Shown here in pieces: positions 48,601 through 60,600 of a DNA stretch of 64,000 nt. Numbering within the stretch: position 1 is the stretch's first letter; every line of letters starts with the position of its first letter. The stretch comes from Spirodela intermedia (Eukaryota > Streptophyta > Magnoliopsida > Alismatales > Araceae). The notes under the pieces are model-generated. The model did not search any database and was not told the origin of the DNA. It saw nothing but the letters and a program-made list of their open reading frames with translations. The translations under genes and the position numbers were made by a program. The stretch is taken from positions 3,568,035-3,632,034 of the forward strand of contig LR746272.1 of NCBI GenBank assembly GCA_902729315.2, written 5' to 3'.

Positions 48601-51600
48601 TCTTTTGCTTTCCTCATTTTTTTGAGTGATGTCCTGTATCAGAAACCATGGACCGTCTTTGATCAACTTGATGGATATCTATGGTATTGCTGAATTTTGT
48701 CCACAAAATGACCACATTTGATTTTTCCACTCATTTATCAAAATTGTCTGTCATCGTATTGACTTCTGTATTTCTGAGTTCAATCATCTACAACTGTTTG
48801 ACTTGAACTATGAAAATGATCAATTTACCATGTGCCTTTGATGATGATGCCCACATTGGGTTTGTAATATTCTTGGTGGTTATCTGCACAGTTTAATGAG
48901 ATAATTCAATTTTCTTAATTAATTTTGCAATTAAAACCTCTATTTTCTTTGGTTATAATTTGGGTATGCTTTATTATCCTGCAGATACAACCACGCTCTA
49001 TAAACTTAGAGAAAGCATGTCATCTGGTTAATGAGCATCTGGCAAAGGTGAGTGTGAGAATTATTTTGTTTCCATAAGTCTTTTCACTAATGGATTGAAA
49101 AGTGTTTGACATTGCTCACATGATAGATTTCTGCTGTACTTTCGATGGAGGCACCTGTAAATCTAGCTGAAGAAGGTAAATATAATTAAAGGCACCTGTA
49201 AATTTGTTTTTACCTACAGCCTTCCTGGGCCATGGTTGTGCTTCACATATTTGGGCTGGTTATGCAGTGTGGAAATTAAATTTTTGGCATTCTTAATTAG
49301 AATTCTGTTCTAGTTTGTTGATAATAAGAAGCCTGAATTTTTCTGAAAAAGTGCATGATTGATGACATGTGTTGTCGAGATGTTACATGTTTACAGGTAT
49401 GTCCTCTAGTATCTTTCAGTTTTTGTGTCTACATCAATATGTTTAGAACCTTCTACGGATCTGGTATAAATATTGGATCCCAATCTCCTTTTAATAAGTT
49501 TTCTTGATCAATAAAGTTTTTATTCTTCTTTCATGAGTGGTGGGCATCTATCAGAGCTCCAGACCGTGTGTTATCTCGACTACATGGTATCAGAGCCATT
49601 CTAGGGTTTTGAACCCTATTTTTCTAGCACTATCACAAGTTGACGTTGCTTTGTCAACATTCTCTCCATCGTCTGCTGGAGTCACTGGTGCTGTACACTT
49701 CCGGCAAGGGATCTTCTCCCTCGCTGTGTCTCTTCTAGAGCGAATCCAGGCATGATCGCTCCGTTTTTGCTTCCGCACTGATCTACTCATCTGTTACAGT
49801 TCTTGCACCGTTTTTCCTTGTCTCTATTGAGGTTTGTTCACGAAAGTTGATATTTTCGTGAATTTAGACATTTTCTTTAAATGGAGAATGTGAGAGACAA
49901 TTCTTCATTATCTTTGGGGGATCCAGCCTCCACAAGGGAAGTTAATCTTGGTCCAAGTGGCCCAAGATTACTTGTAGAACGTTCTAAAATGCCTGCAGAG
50001 TTCAAATTAATTGTATACAATTTAATTCAATGGTCAGAATATGTTCGAGAGGTCTTGACCAGAAGAGGGATGTTACATCATTTGATTGAGGGAAAACTAG
50101 ATCCATTGTCTCGTGAATTTCGTAGATGGAAAGAAGACGATGCATTAATCAAAACTTGGCTTTGGGGAACAATGATTCCCCAAATTACTCGAGATTTTTT
50201 CTTCCTATCTACAGTCAAAAATTTGTGGGAAATAATTCACACGAAAAGTGACTAATGCAGATGGATCTTTCCTAATCATCGCAGGTATAGGAGACATTAA
50301 ACTTGAACCTCTTAGGGTTCTTACTAATGTCCTACATGTCTCCAAGTTATTTACAAAACTTATTTCAGTTAAGAAACTTGTTAGAGACACCTTATTGTGT
50401 CTTTTTTGATGAAGATATCTATGTCATATTTGGTAAGGTACATCATCGGAGGATTGGAGTTGCTAGAGAGTGTGAAGGTCTTTATCTTCTAGAAAGACTA
50501 AGCCAAACATATCTAGTGGAAGCAGATCAATCTTTAGAACCTCTAGGAGATGTTCTTAAGATATGACTACTTTACCAATGGATGGGTCATCTATTAGCAC
50601 TTTGAAAATAGCTTTTTCCACTTTGTTTCGAAGGGTGTCCTTAGACACTCTTAAATATAATGTGTGTGAACTTTTTAAACACAGATGTACTTCATTTCAA
50701 TCTCAAAAGGAATGGAGTGATGTTCCTTTCTTCCTAATTCGTAGTGACATTTGGGGACCATCCTCCATTAATGAAATTCGTGGTAATAATTGATTTGTCA
50801 CTTTCACTGATGATTGTACAAGATGTATGTGTCTTCCTTCTCAAACAAAAGATCTGATGTGCATGATGTTCTGAATTTTTTTTGTGCCATGAAAAAAATC
50901 AGTCATACATAAATCTTCTTGTGTCTGTACTCCATAGTAAAATGGTTTAGTTAAAAGAAAAAAACTGGCATCTTTTAGAAGTCACTCGATCAATTTTATT
51001 TCAACATCACGTAACTAAAGTTTTTTGGGGTGAAGTTGTTCTAACAGTCACATACCTCATCAACTGATTGTCATCTAGAACCTTAGGCTTCCACAGCTTG
51101 TTAGATTCATTATTCAATTTTTTTCCAGACCAACTTAAAACTAGGCTAGAACTTAAGACATTTGGTTGTCTCTTTTATTCATGTTCATAATCAAACCAAA
51201 GGCAAACTAGAACCAATATCACTTAAATTTGTATTTCTTGGTTATGGTACCAATCAAAAGGAGTACAAATGTTACCACCCTCCTTCTATAATTTTTTTAA
51301 TTTCATTAGAGATGTTACATTTCATGAATTTGATTCTTATTTTAAAGAATCTCCATCCAGTGATCAACATCTACTTTCTACAGCTCATATGGATCAACAG
51401 GTAGATTATTCACTCTTGTCTTCAGCTGGTAACTTATTTATTCCCATTTCAGTCCCTGAAATACTCAGGTCGTATATTGAATCTACTTCTTGAAAACCTA
51501 AGGTTTGGCAAGGTTTATTCTAGGCGAGGTAAAATTCACGACTCACCAAAAATCCAAGATTCTGATCTGGCCTTAGAAAATATATAGCCATTAACATCTC

Positions 51601-54600
51601 ACTCATCTGATGATCTTGCAGTCCTACCTCAGTATTCACTTTCCATTGCCCTTGTACCCAACTGCCAATTTTCTATCTTATCACAGACTTTCTCCACCCT
51701 ATCAATCATTTCTTGTATCCTTAGACATCACTATCATTCCAAAAAACTCTTCGAGGCTCTATCCAATCTTGAGTGGAAACATGCCATTGATGATGAGATG
51801 AGAGCTCTTGCAAAAAATCAGACATGGGACCTTGTAGAATTACCACGAGAAAAGAAAACTGTTGGTTGCAAATAGGTGTACGCGGTGAAATATAAATCGG
51901 ATGGTTCGATTGAGAGGTATAAAACCTGGCTGGTGGCTAAGGGTTGTACACTAAATTTATAGAATAGATTATCAAGAGACTTTTCCACCAGTGGCCAAAA
52001 TGAATATAGTTCGTTTTTTACTATCCTTGGCAGCGATTTTCAGTTGGAATATTCAACAGTTTGATGTTAAAAATGTATTCTTTCATAGTGATTTGGTTGA
52101 AGAGGTCTACATGACTCTTCCACCAGGATGTGAGGGTAATCATCCATCCAATCTTGTTTGCAAGCTAAAGAAATCCCTTTATGGACTCAAACAATTCCCA
52201 TGTGCATCGTTTGGAAGGTTTAGAGTAGTCATGAAAAAAATTGAGTTATACCTAAAGTAATTCTGATCACACATTGTTTTTTAAACACTCTTCTTCAGGG
52301 GGAGTTATGGTTCTATTGATTTATGTTGATGATATTATTATCACAGGAAATGATGAAGGGGAGATCCATAACTTGAGCAATTGTTTGGCCCAAGAGTTTG
52401 ATGTCAAGACTTTGGGATGACTCAAGTATTTTTTAGGAATTGAAGGGTCATATTCTTCTAAAGGCATTTTTATTTCTCAACAGAAGTATATGACAGATTT
52501 GTTAGTTGAAATAGATAAATCTACATGTAAACCAGCCAATACACGTCTTGATCCAAACCAGAAATTGTGAATGGTAAATGAAGAAATTTCTGTTGATCGT
52601 GAGATGTATCAACGTCTCATTGGCCTATGGCTTTATCTAACACTCAACCAAGTATCTCAAATGCAGTGAGTATATTGATTCAATTTATACATCAACCTAA
52701 AGAGTCTCAATTGTATGCTGCCTACCGAATGCTACATTATTTGGAAGGCACATCGGCAAAGGGGTTCTCTTTAAACGAAATGGAAATGTAGAGGTTGAGA
52801 TGTTTACAGATGCTGACTGTGTAATGATTGATCGAAGGTCAACCTCTGGTCATCTTACTTTTGTTGGTGACAACCTCATCACCTGGAGGAGTAAAAAGCA
52901 GAATGTAGTTGATCGATCAAATGCTGAGACTGAACTCAGGCCACTTGCCCAAGAAATATTTGAGTTATTTTGGGTCAAGAATTTACTTGACGAGATACAA
53001 ATTCCTTTATTTAGTCCTATGAAGATTTATTGCGACAATAAGCCAGCAATCAATCTAGTGCACAACCCAGTACAGCATGACCATACCAAACATGTGGAGA
53101 TTGATTGCCATTTCATCAAAGAAAAACTTGAGGCCGATGTGATTTGTATATCATACATTTCAACAAATAATCACTTTGCAGACATGCTTACTAAAGCATC
53201 TCAGGTACACAACTGCAGAAGATTATTCTCAAGTTGGGAATGGATGACATCTACTCACCAACTTGAGGGGGAGTGTTGTTGAGATGTACTAAATAACCTG
53301 CATACCTTACATATTTACAGATATGTCCTCTTGTATCTTTCATTTTTTATGTACATCAGTATGTCTACAACCTTCTAGCGATCTGGTATAAATACTGGAT
53401 CCTACTCTCCTTGTAATAAGTTTTCTTGATCAATAAAGTTTTCGTTCTTCTTTCACGAGTGCTGGGCATCTATCAGAGCTCCAGACCGTGTATTATCTCG
53501 ACTACAACATGTTAAAAGGTTTTAAATAGTATTCTTTTGTCCAACCTCAAACTTTTTTTTAGTTGTTATTAGCAAATTTCATGTTCTAGGGGAGTCCTCT
53601 GATGAACGTTGTTAAATAGAAATTCGCCTTACTGTGTTTCTAAGATAACTCAATTTTCATGTTATAATTTAGATTATTACATTTGATATATAATTCATTT
53701 ATTCAGATAATAAATCTTAGGAATGGTGCTTCTCAGTTTTCTTGCTTGTTTTCTCCTTCTCGCAGTTTATGAGGAAAATTGTGCTGAATTTCCTGCTGAG
53801 ATTGGTGCTGTAAAGGAAGGGGAACTTAACTCACCGAATATTGATGAAGGGTTCCCCTTGATAGGTCTTCACGCCATGCAGAGGGCAAATTCTACTCTTG
53901 AGGATTTTGTTAGTACTTATGCTCTTTAATAATGAATACTCAAGAGTGGTGAAGATCAGATTCTAATGATCGATGAAAAATACAGTGATGCAACTAACCA
54001 TAATAATAATTTTGGACATTTTTTCTATGCAACTTGGACATAATCTACACACTTAATTTTCTCATAAACCGGTTTTCAGTGGATAAGATAGATGGATGCT
54101 GGCATTTAGAAGATATGATTCTAATTAAAACAGTCAAAAATACAGTGGGTCTAATGGGATCTCATGAGGGTAATCAAGATGAAATATGTGGAGACATGAA
54201 GTTCATTCTGATGGCTGTGGGATTGTTGTACATATAATGTATGCATCTGCCTTTTATGAGTAATTCCATTCTCTGATTAAAATAAATGCTCCAACGGTCT
54301 GCACGTTTTTATTATTCTGTCTTTCATTTTGTTCTCTTCGTTGATCGCTTCTCACAGCACAAGTCATTGAAATGCATCATTTTTTATTTTGGGATATAAT
54401 ATTTCGTGGAACTTATGTCAATGCTTGCCAAAGACTTGTTATCAATAAATTCTTGTATCTGAGTGTCACATTCTTCATATGCGATTTTGAATACAAGAAA
54501 CTTAGATATTTGACGTTTACATGCTTGGGCTACATTAGTTGTTGTGGCTTATGCTGGGGAAATCATGAAAATATCAACGTGATAGGGTGAGTGTAATTAC

Positions 54601-57600
54601 TTATTAGAGCTCTCTGATTGTTCAGTAGAGGTGCATCTTTTTTATTGTCGTCTGAAAGTGAGGTGGTTAAAAGGAGCATATTCTTCCATGATTCAATCAT
54701 TGGAATGGAATTTTGTTTGTTATCGTTTATATATGCTTTTGTTACATTTAAGAGTAAATCCAGACTCAACATTATCGTTGGAGTTTTTTAGTTTAATTGA
54801 AATCATAATTCTGCTCTAGTTTAGCAATATGTGATTAACTTACCACCTTAGGGATTAGCAAACACATCTGAAAATAATTCATTTTTTTTGTTAAAAATAG
54901 ATTCCTGTTCTGTTAAATATTTCTTAACCTCAAATCAACAAGAACGAGTTTCAGTCCAATAACTTATTTCATCAAAATATAGTGCAGATCTTACTTCATG
55001 TTTCATGGTATGGAGGCCGAAGACCCCCATTCAATATTCAGGTTTCTTCCAGTTCTGTCCTTCACAGAAAGCTACATTTATCAGGTGCTAATGTTTACAG
55101 TTATTCAAATGATATTTGTTACACATATCTGATGGTAGTCTCATCTTTTTACTCACATTTCTCTGACATTCTTGCAAATAGCTGGACATTATCAATGAAA
55201 AAAGTTTGTGCTTGTCAGTGGACGAAGAGAACAGATCTGGAAAATCTGTTACTTTCAGGAATTGCCCTAGTAATTTGGTAATTCACTATTCTTATTTGCA
55301 CAGGCTTTTTTTTAGAATGACATTGTTTTATCCCTTTAAAGGTTCATACTTTGGAGTAAAATACATATTTATGTAAATAATATTGTTTGATTTTTACATC
55401 TCCTGCAGATTGGAAATCAAACGAATATCCCATCAGAATTCAAATTTATTTCATTTGATCCTCTTATTTTTTTTCTAGAACAACATGGTCTGCTAACAGA
55501 GAGGTTTGATATCTCTTTCCTTTATTCTTCCCCTTAAGTTGTTCCTCGTGTCGAATTCTGAAGATGATCTGCTTCGTGTTTCAATTGTTTAGGATAAAAA
55601 GAGAATTAGAACTGGGTCTTGAATATTGGTCTTTGGAGAGGAAGCTTTGTCAAAGATTAACCAGCAAAACGAAGGTGTCGCTTTACATTTCTACTTGACA
55701 TTCTGTTGTTATTATTTTTCTAAGTCTTTAATGTCATTTTCTCAAGAATGTGATGTGCATTGTCAGTTAGTTTCTGTCAAAACATCGAGAGCTATTCAAT
55801 TGCTCCACTCAGAAAACATTTCATTATTCACATGAAGTGAAATATATTTGTTTTTGGCACTTGTAAATTCTCAATGATTAGCATTGTGGGATACATGGAA
55901 AGCAAAATGGTCAACAACAGAAAGGAATTCAACAACAAGAGTAAAAAGTACATCTTAGATCACAAAATTGTAAAATTGAAACAAATATATGAGAACAAAT
56001 GTTGTTTCTTTTCTATATTATTTTCATTAAGGCCTTTATTGTTTTGTTTATTTATAAATGGGGAATGATCTACTCGAAATCAGAGTATATGAAAAACGAT
56101 GTGGCATTGCTGTGACCGTCAGTAGAACCACTGGTTCTTACATGCTCTGATGGTTTGAATTTGCTTGGAAGACTTAATATGGTATTAGAGGTTATAAGCA
56201 AATGAATTTTTTGCAGAAAAGGCTTTCCTATAAAAAGTAGTGTTTTAACCTAACCTATCACAATCATTCCAAGTATGCAGCTATCCCAATCCATGATTTG
56301 GCAGTGACGTTAAACAATATTTTAGAAAGTGTGGAGGGCCTCAATGATGCAGCTGAAAATGTCTGAAAGGGTAAAGCGTAGAAGGCTCAAATAAACTTTG
56401 TCTAGGGGTCCTATTAGGCCAAAAACGTGCTCTCCTTTGTTATGTTACGTAATGATTTATCTTTTTTAAGACCTATTATCTTTTAATAGATTTCCTATTA
56501 GAGTATAACTTTTTAGGATGGAAAATTTCCTTTCTACCTCTTTAATGAGTAGAATAGTGAAAGTTTCAGCGTTGCTAATTTCTTCCTCCATCTTCCTTGT
56601 GAATTCAAAGACCATTTTTATTCTTGCCCGATTTCTGCTGTATCAGGCTGTAACCTTGGTCTGGCATGTCAGTGGCGTGTGGGAGGCAGAATAAACTTTA
56701 TTAGGCGCTATGGGAACCGAAGCAATTCTGCCTGCAAATTGTTTTCCTTTGTTACCTCAGTAACATGGGAGCCTGGCTTGTTGCATCTATCATTCGATAA
56801 AATGGAGCAGTAGATATACTGTAGCTTATTCCATAAGTTGTTACTTGCCATCAAAAATAACATGCAAAAAAAAAAACAATATGAATGCTTTACCTTATTT
56901 GTGTAGTGGATAGTGAAATTTTATTAATGAGGATTGGTTAATCTTCATTGGAATGAAAGGAAGAAAGAGGAGGAAGAAGAAAGGGGAAGAGGCAGTGGTT
57001 AGTTCTTTTGTTCCCAGCCGCCCCATACTTAACGTTATATACTTGGGTAAAAACACCAGGCAAAGTAACATTATAAGACTTGTACCCAAAAAAACACCAA
57101 AATAACATGAATATTCATCTAACGAATTCTGAACTTGGGATAGGAAACTTTTAACATTTTTATTACTGGATAAAAGAGGTTTTCCGCTTTGTATTGATTA
57201 CTGAACATTGGGACTAATGTCAGGCCTGAGAACCAACATATTAATGATAGTTATAATGGATTTGATAATTCTTTATGAACAGATATATTTTTTATTTTCA
57301 GTTTATACATGCATGACTTCATAGATTTCAATGAGGCCTCCAGTAAGGCACACCACTTAGATGTCATCATCCAACTGAGGCAATAAGGTTCTAAGCCTTT
57401 GCCTTACTTTTAATTGCTTTAGAAACTTTACTTGCAGGCAGATATCAATGTAAGAGTACGAAAGCAAAACTATGATCCATATGACAGCATTTACTTGTGT
57501 GCAAACAGGAAACATAGATGAAAATGATTGAACTAGGATGGAACTGAAACTTATTTATTTCAGACTTGGACTTTCATATAAAAGTTTCATATCTCTGCCA

Positions 57601-60600
57601 CAATAGTTACCTTGCAGTGTGTTTCTGTGCGATACTGATTTGGTATTAGTCAACATTTTGCTATCTAACCAACATCATACACATAATGGGAAATAGAACC
57701 TTCAATTTCCTCAAGTAGATGTGTTGAAATATCTTCTTCCTCTATGTACCTTTTCCTGTCTTTCTGTGATAATTGAACCACGAAACTCCAATGGAAAGAA
57801 TTTTGTGTATCTCATATATTTTGGACTAACTGCGTGTAGATTTCATAGAAGAAGAGTAAAGGTGAATCAGAGGAAGCTAAAATCAATACAGGAAAAGAAC
57901 CAAGAGCGGATGTAGTACCTGGACCAGATAGATGGCTAGGAGCAGAAGTAGAGGATGGAAGGGCAAAGAAAATGGAAAAGCTGATGCAGAAGGAGGGCAA
58001 TACCAAAAATAGATAGAACGATTGTAGAATGAGAAAGTGAAGAATTAGAAGCTGAAGCAGAAAGGGGAAGCTGACATGACTCAGTAGCAGATGGGGAATT
58101 AATGGCATATGGAGAAAATACAAATCGGCAAATGAATAAATGAAGACTGAAGAGGAGAGTTTATTCTTTATAACTCTATGTCCGAGGGGCATAACAATAT
58201 AAATTCGTAATGCCCATTGTGAGTTTTAAATGTTGTCTTTGGAACATCTGAAGCTTTCATACGAATTGGATAGTACCCTGACTTCAAATTCAGCTTAGAG
58301 AAAATACTCATATCATGTAATTCGTCAATCAACTCATCTACGATAGGTATAGGATATTGATTTGGAATTACTACCTTATTTAAGGCTTGATAGTTCACAC
58401 AAAATCCTTAGCCACTGTATTTTTTCTTCACCAATAAGATGGGGTTTACATAAGAGATTTGTGAGGGCTGAATAAAACCAGCATTTTTGTATCAGCTTTT
58501 CAATTTCATCTTTCTGGAGATGGGAATAATGATAAGGTCTTAGGTTTACGGGCCTACTACCTGGAACAATATTAATTGAGCGGTCCACTTCACACTCTAG
58601 TTATAGTCTCAATGTGGGTGAGAAAACAGATAGAAATAATTGTTTGAAATGAGATTCAATTGAGGAAATAATGGTGGTACTCGTTGTTTCTTCTTGCATT
58701 TGTACCTTGTTTAACTCAAGACAGATTGGGGGCTGCTGCCTGATGACTTTTTCTAACAGTTTTAATGAAAGTTCTGATTTATATAGCTTTGGATCTCCCT
58801 TGAGGACTCTGAGCACCATGTTTACTATGAACTTTATGGTTATGTTTTCTCAATTTACATGCATCCATCTTGTGGAACTTAACCATTGTATTTCAAGTAG
58901 AACATCAGTACTTCTTAACGTGAGTGGTAAATTTTTTTGAGTGATGATTAAATCTTAAACTTGTAGAGAGATACTCTTACAAATTCTATTATAAGGCCTC
59001 GTCATTTCTCATGAGAATTTCATAATTCACTATTTATATTAGAGGTAATTGGAGGTGTACACATAATTCTGAGCATGTGAAATTATTGTCGCACCTGAAT
59101 CAATTAGGATGGTGACAACATGCCCTTGCAAAATTCTTTCCATCTTCATAGTTCCTATTTGAGTTAGTCCCATCACTGAATTCAATGAAAGTTGTCCTGT
59201 AAATAGTGTCCCTTCTTTTGTTGGTTGCTCCATATCATCCTTAGAATCATATAGAATAGTGTCATTAGTTTTTTAGTCATCTTCATGAACTATTAGAATT
59301 TGGAGTTGTTTCTCGCAGTGATGTCCTAGATCAAATTTTTCTTTCTAATATTAGAATCTGTTTAGTGACGATTTGTTTAATCTGAAGAATCTTTCAGTAC
59401 ATCTCATCTAGCCTTCATGATTTTTTTCATGAAATACTGATATTTTCCGTTTTGTGGTGAATTGAATGATATTGTGACCTGTTGTAGGTTTGTTTGGAAC
59501 AGATTCCTTTGGGTGAATAAGAGATTGTACCTCAGCTCGTTGTTCTGTCTATTCTTGATGGAATGATGATATCGGCTGTAGATTAGGAGTCTCCTTTGTC
59601 TCTAGGAATCCAATCGAGCACCTACTGTCGGCTGGAATTGTTGCATGTTTTTTAGGAGTTGGTGCATCAGATCTGTAGATATCTCTAGTGATTTTTGCAT
59701 ATCTTCGGCCATCTTTTGTTGATCCGCCCATAGGTTCTCGTTGTCTGCTTCTAGGGCTTCAAAACAAACATTAGCTATCTTTGGAGCCATGATGCTTTCG
59801 GCCACAAGACTATGGCTCTGATACCAATGATACAATCCTCCTTGGAAGGATTGGATCTTAGTGAATCTGAAGAGAAACAATTGTATTGATTCACGAAATC
59901 AGGAGAATGTTGTATGATAGAATGTCGGGATGACAGTTCTATCGAGATACAAGAAAAAAAAGAGAGAAAGAAGAGTAAAAGGGGTAGGGAATGAATTCGA
60001 GAGGATTCCCCTACCTCTCCTGGTTCTGACTGTTCTCCCCCTGATATGACCCCCTGAGCTATGTTTATAGTCCTCACATGTGCTGTGCACGTGTCCCCTT
60101 CTTACACCTATATGTCAGTAATGGGGTTGTATCAGAATGTAGGACAACCTTGAATTTGCTTGAGTGGTTGAGGATCTTGGTTACAAGCTTGAGAAAGAGA
60201 TCATATTCTGATTGGAAAGAGAGGCCAAAAATGAGTCTAAATGAGGGAAGATTACCTCTTTTACTTGATCCCTTATTTATCATCAATAGGATTGGACCTT
60301 GGGGATCTGGAGGAGAGTAGTGTCAATAAGATTGGACCTTGGGGACGCTTGTCTCATGCTGTTGAAGAGCATGAGACAAGCGTTTTTTGTCTGCTGGTGA
60401 TGACACCATCAGACCTGGATGAGCCTGAGTCAATTACGACAGTCTCCTCTTTTATTGGACTCGTACCATAAGCATGGAAGAGATACAATTGTAGAGATAG
60501 AAGCTATCCCCTTTGAATCTGTGATAATATCCCGTAAATATTATAGGCAGGAAGAAGAGGAGAAATGCACAGAAAACCTAGAGTGGTTGTGCTGGATGGA

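Larger units (their letters stand above)
49370..53505 (+). mobile_element. Ty1-copia retrotransposon, element B, with target-site duplication
   Basis: Bounded by two LTRs (49370-49584 and 53274-53505) with TG...CA ends and flanked by a perfect 5 bp duplication, ACATG at 49365-49369 and 53506-53510. It has a Met-tRNA primer-binding site and a polypurine tract before the 3' LTR. Compared with element A, it lacks about 0.86 kb between gag and the protease/integrase junction (break at about 50250) and about 0.1 kb of integrase near 50900. It lies in intron 3 of the plus-strand gene, in the same orientation, so its LTRs could interfere with that gene's transcription; both flanking exons remain intact. 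Confidence 0.96.

Noticed and set aside
54563-54772. Minus-strand frame in intron 4 of the plus-strand gene
   Set aside because: Short, AT-rich, no motif and opposite to a well-supported gene.
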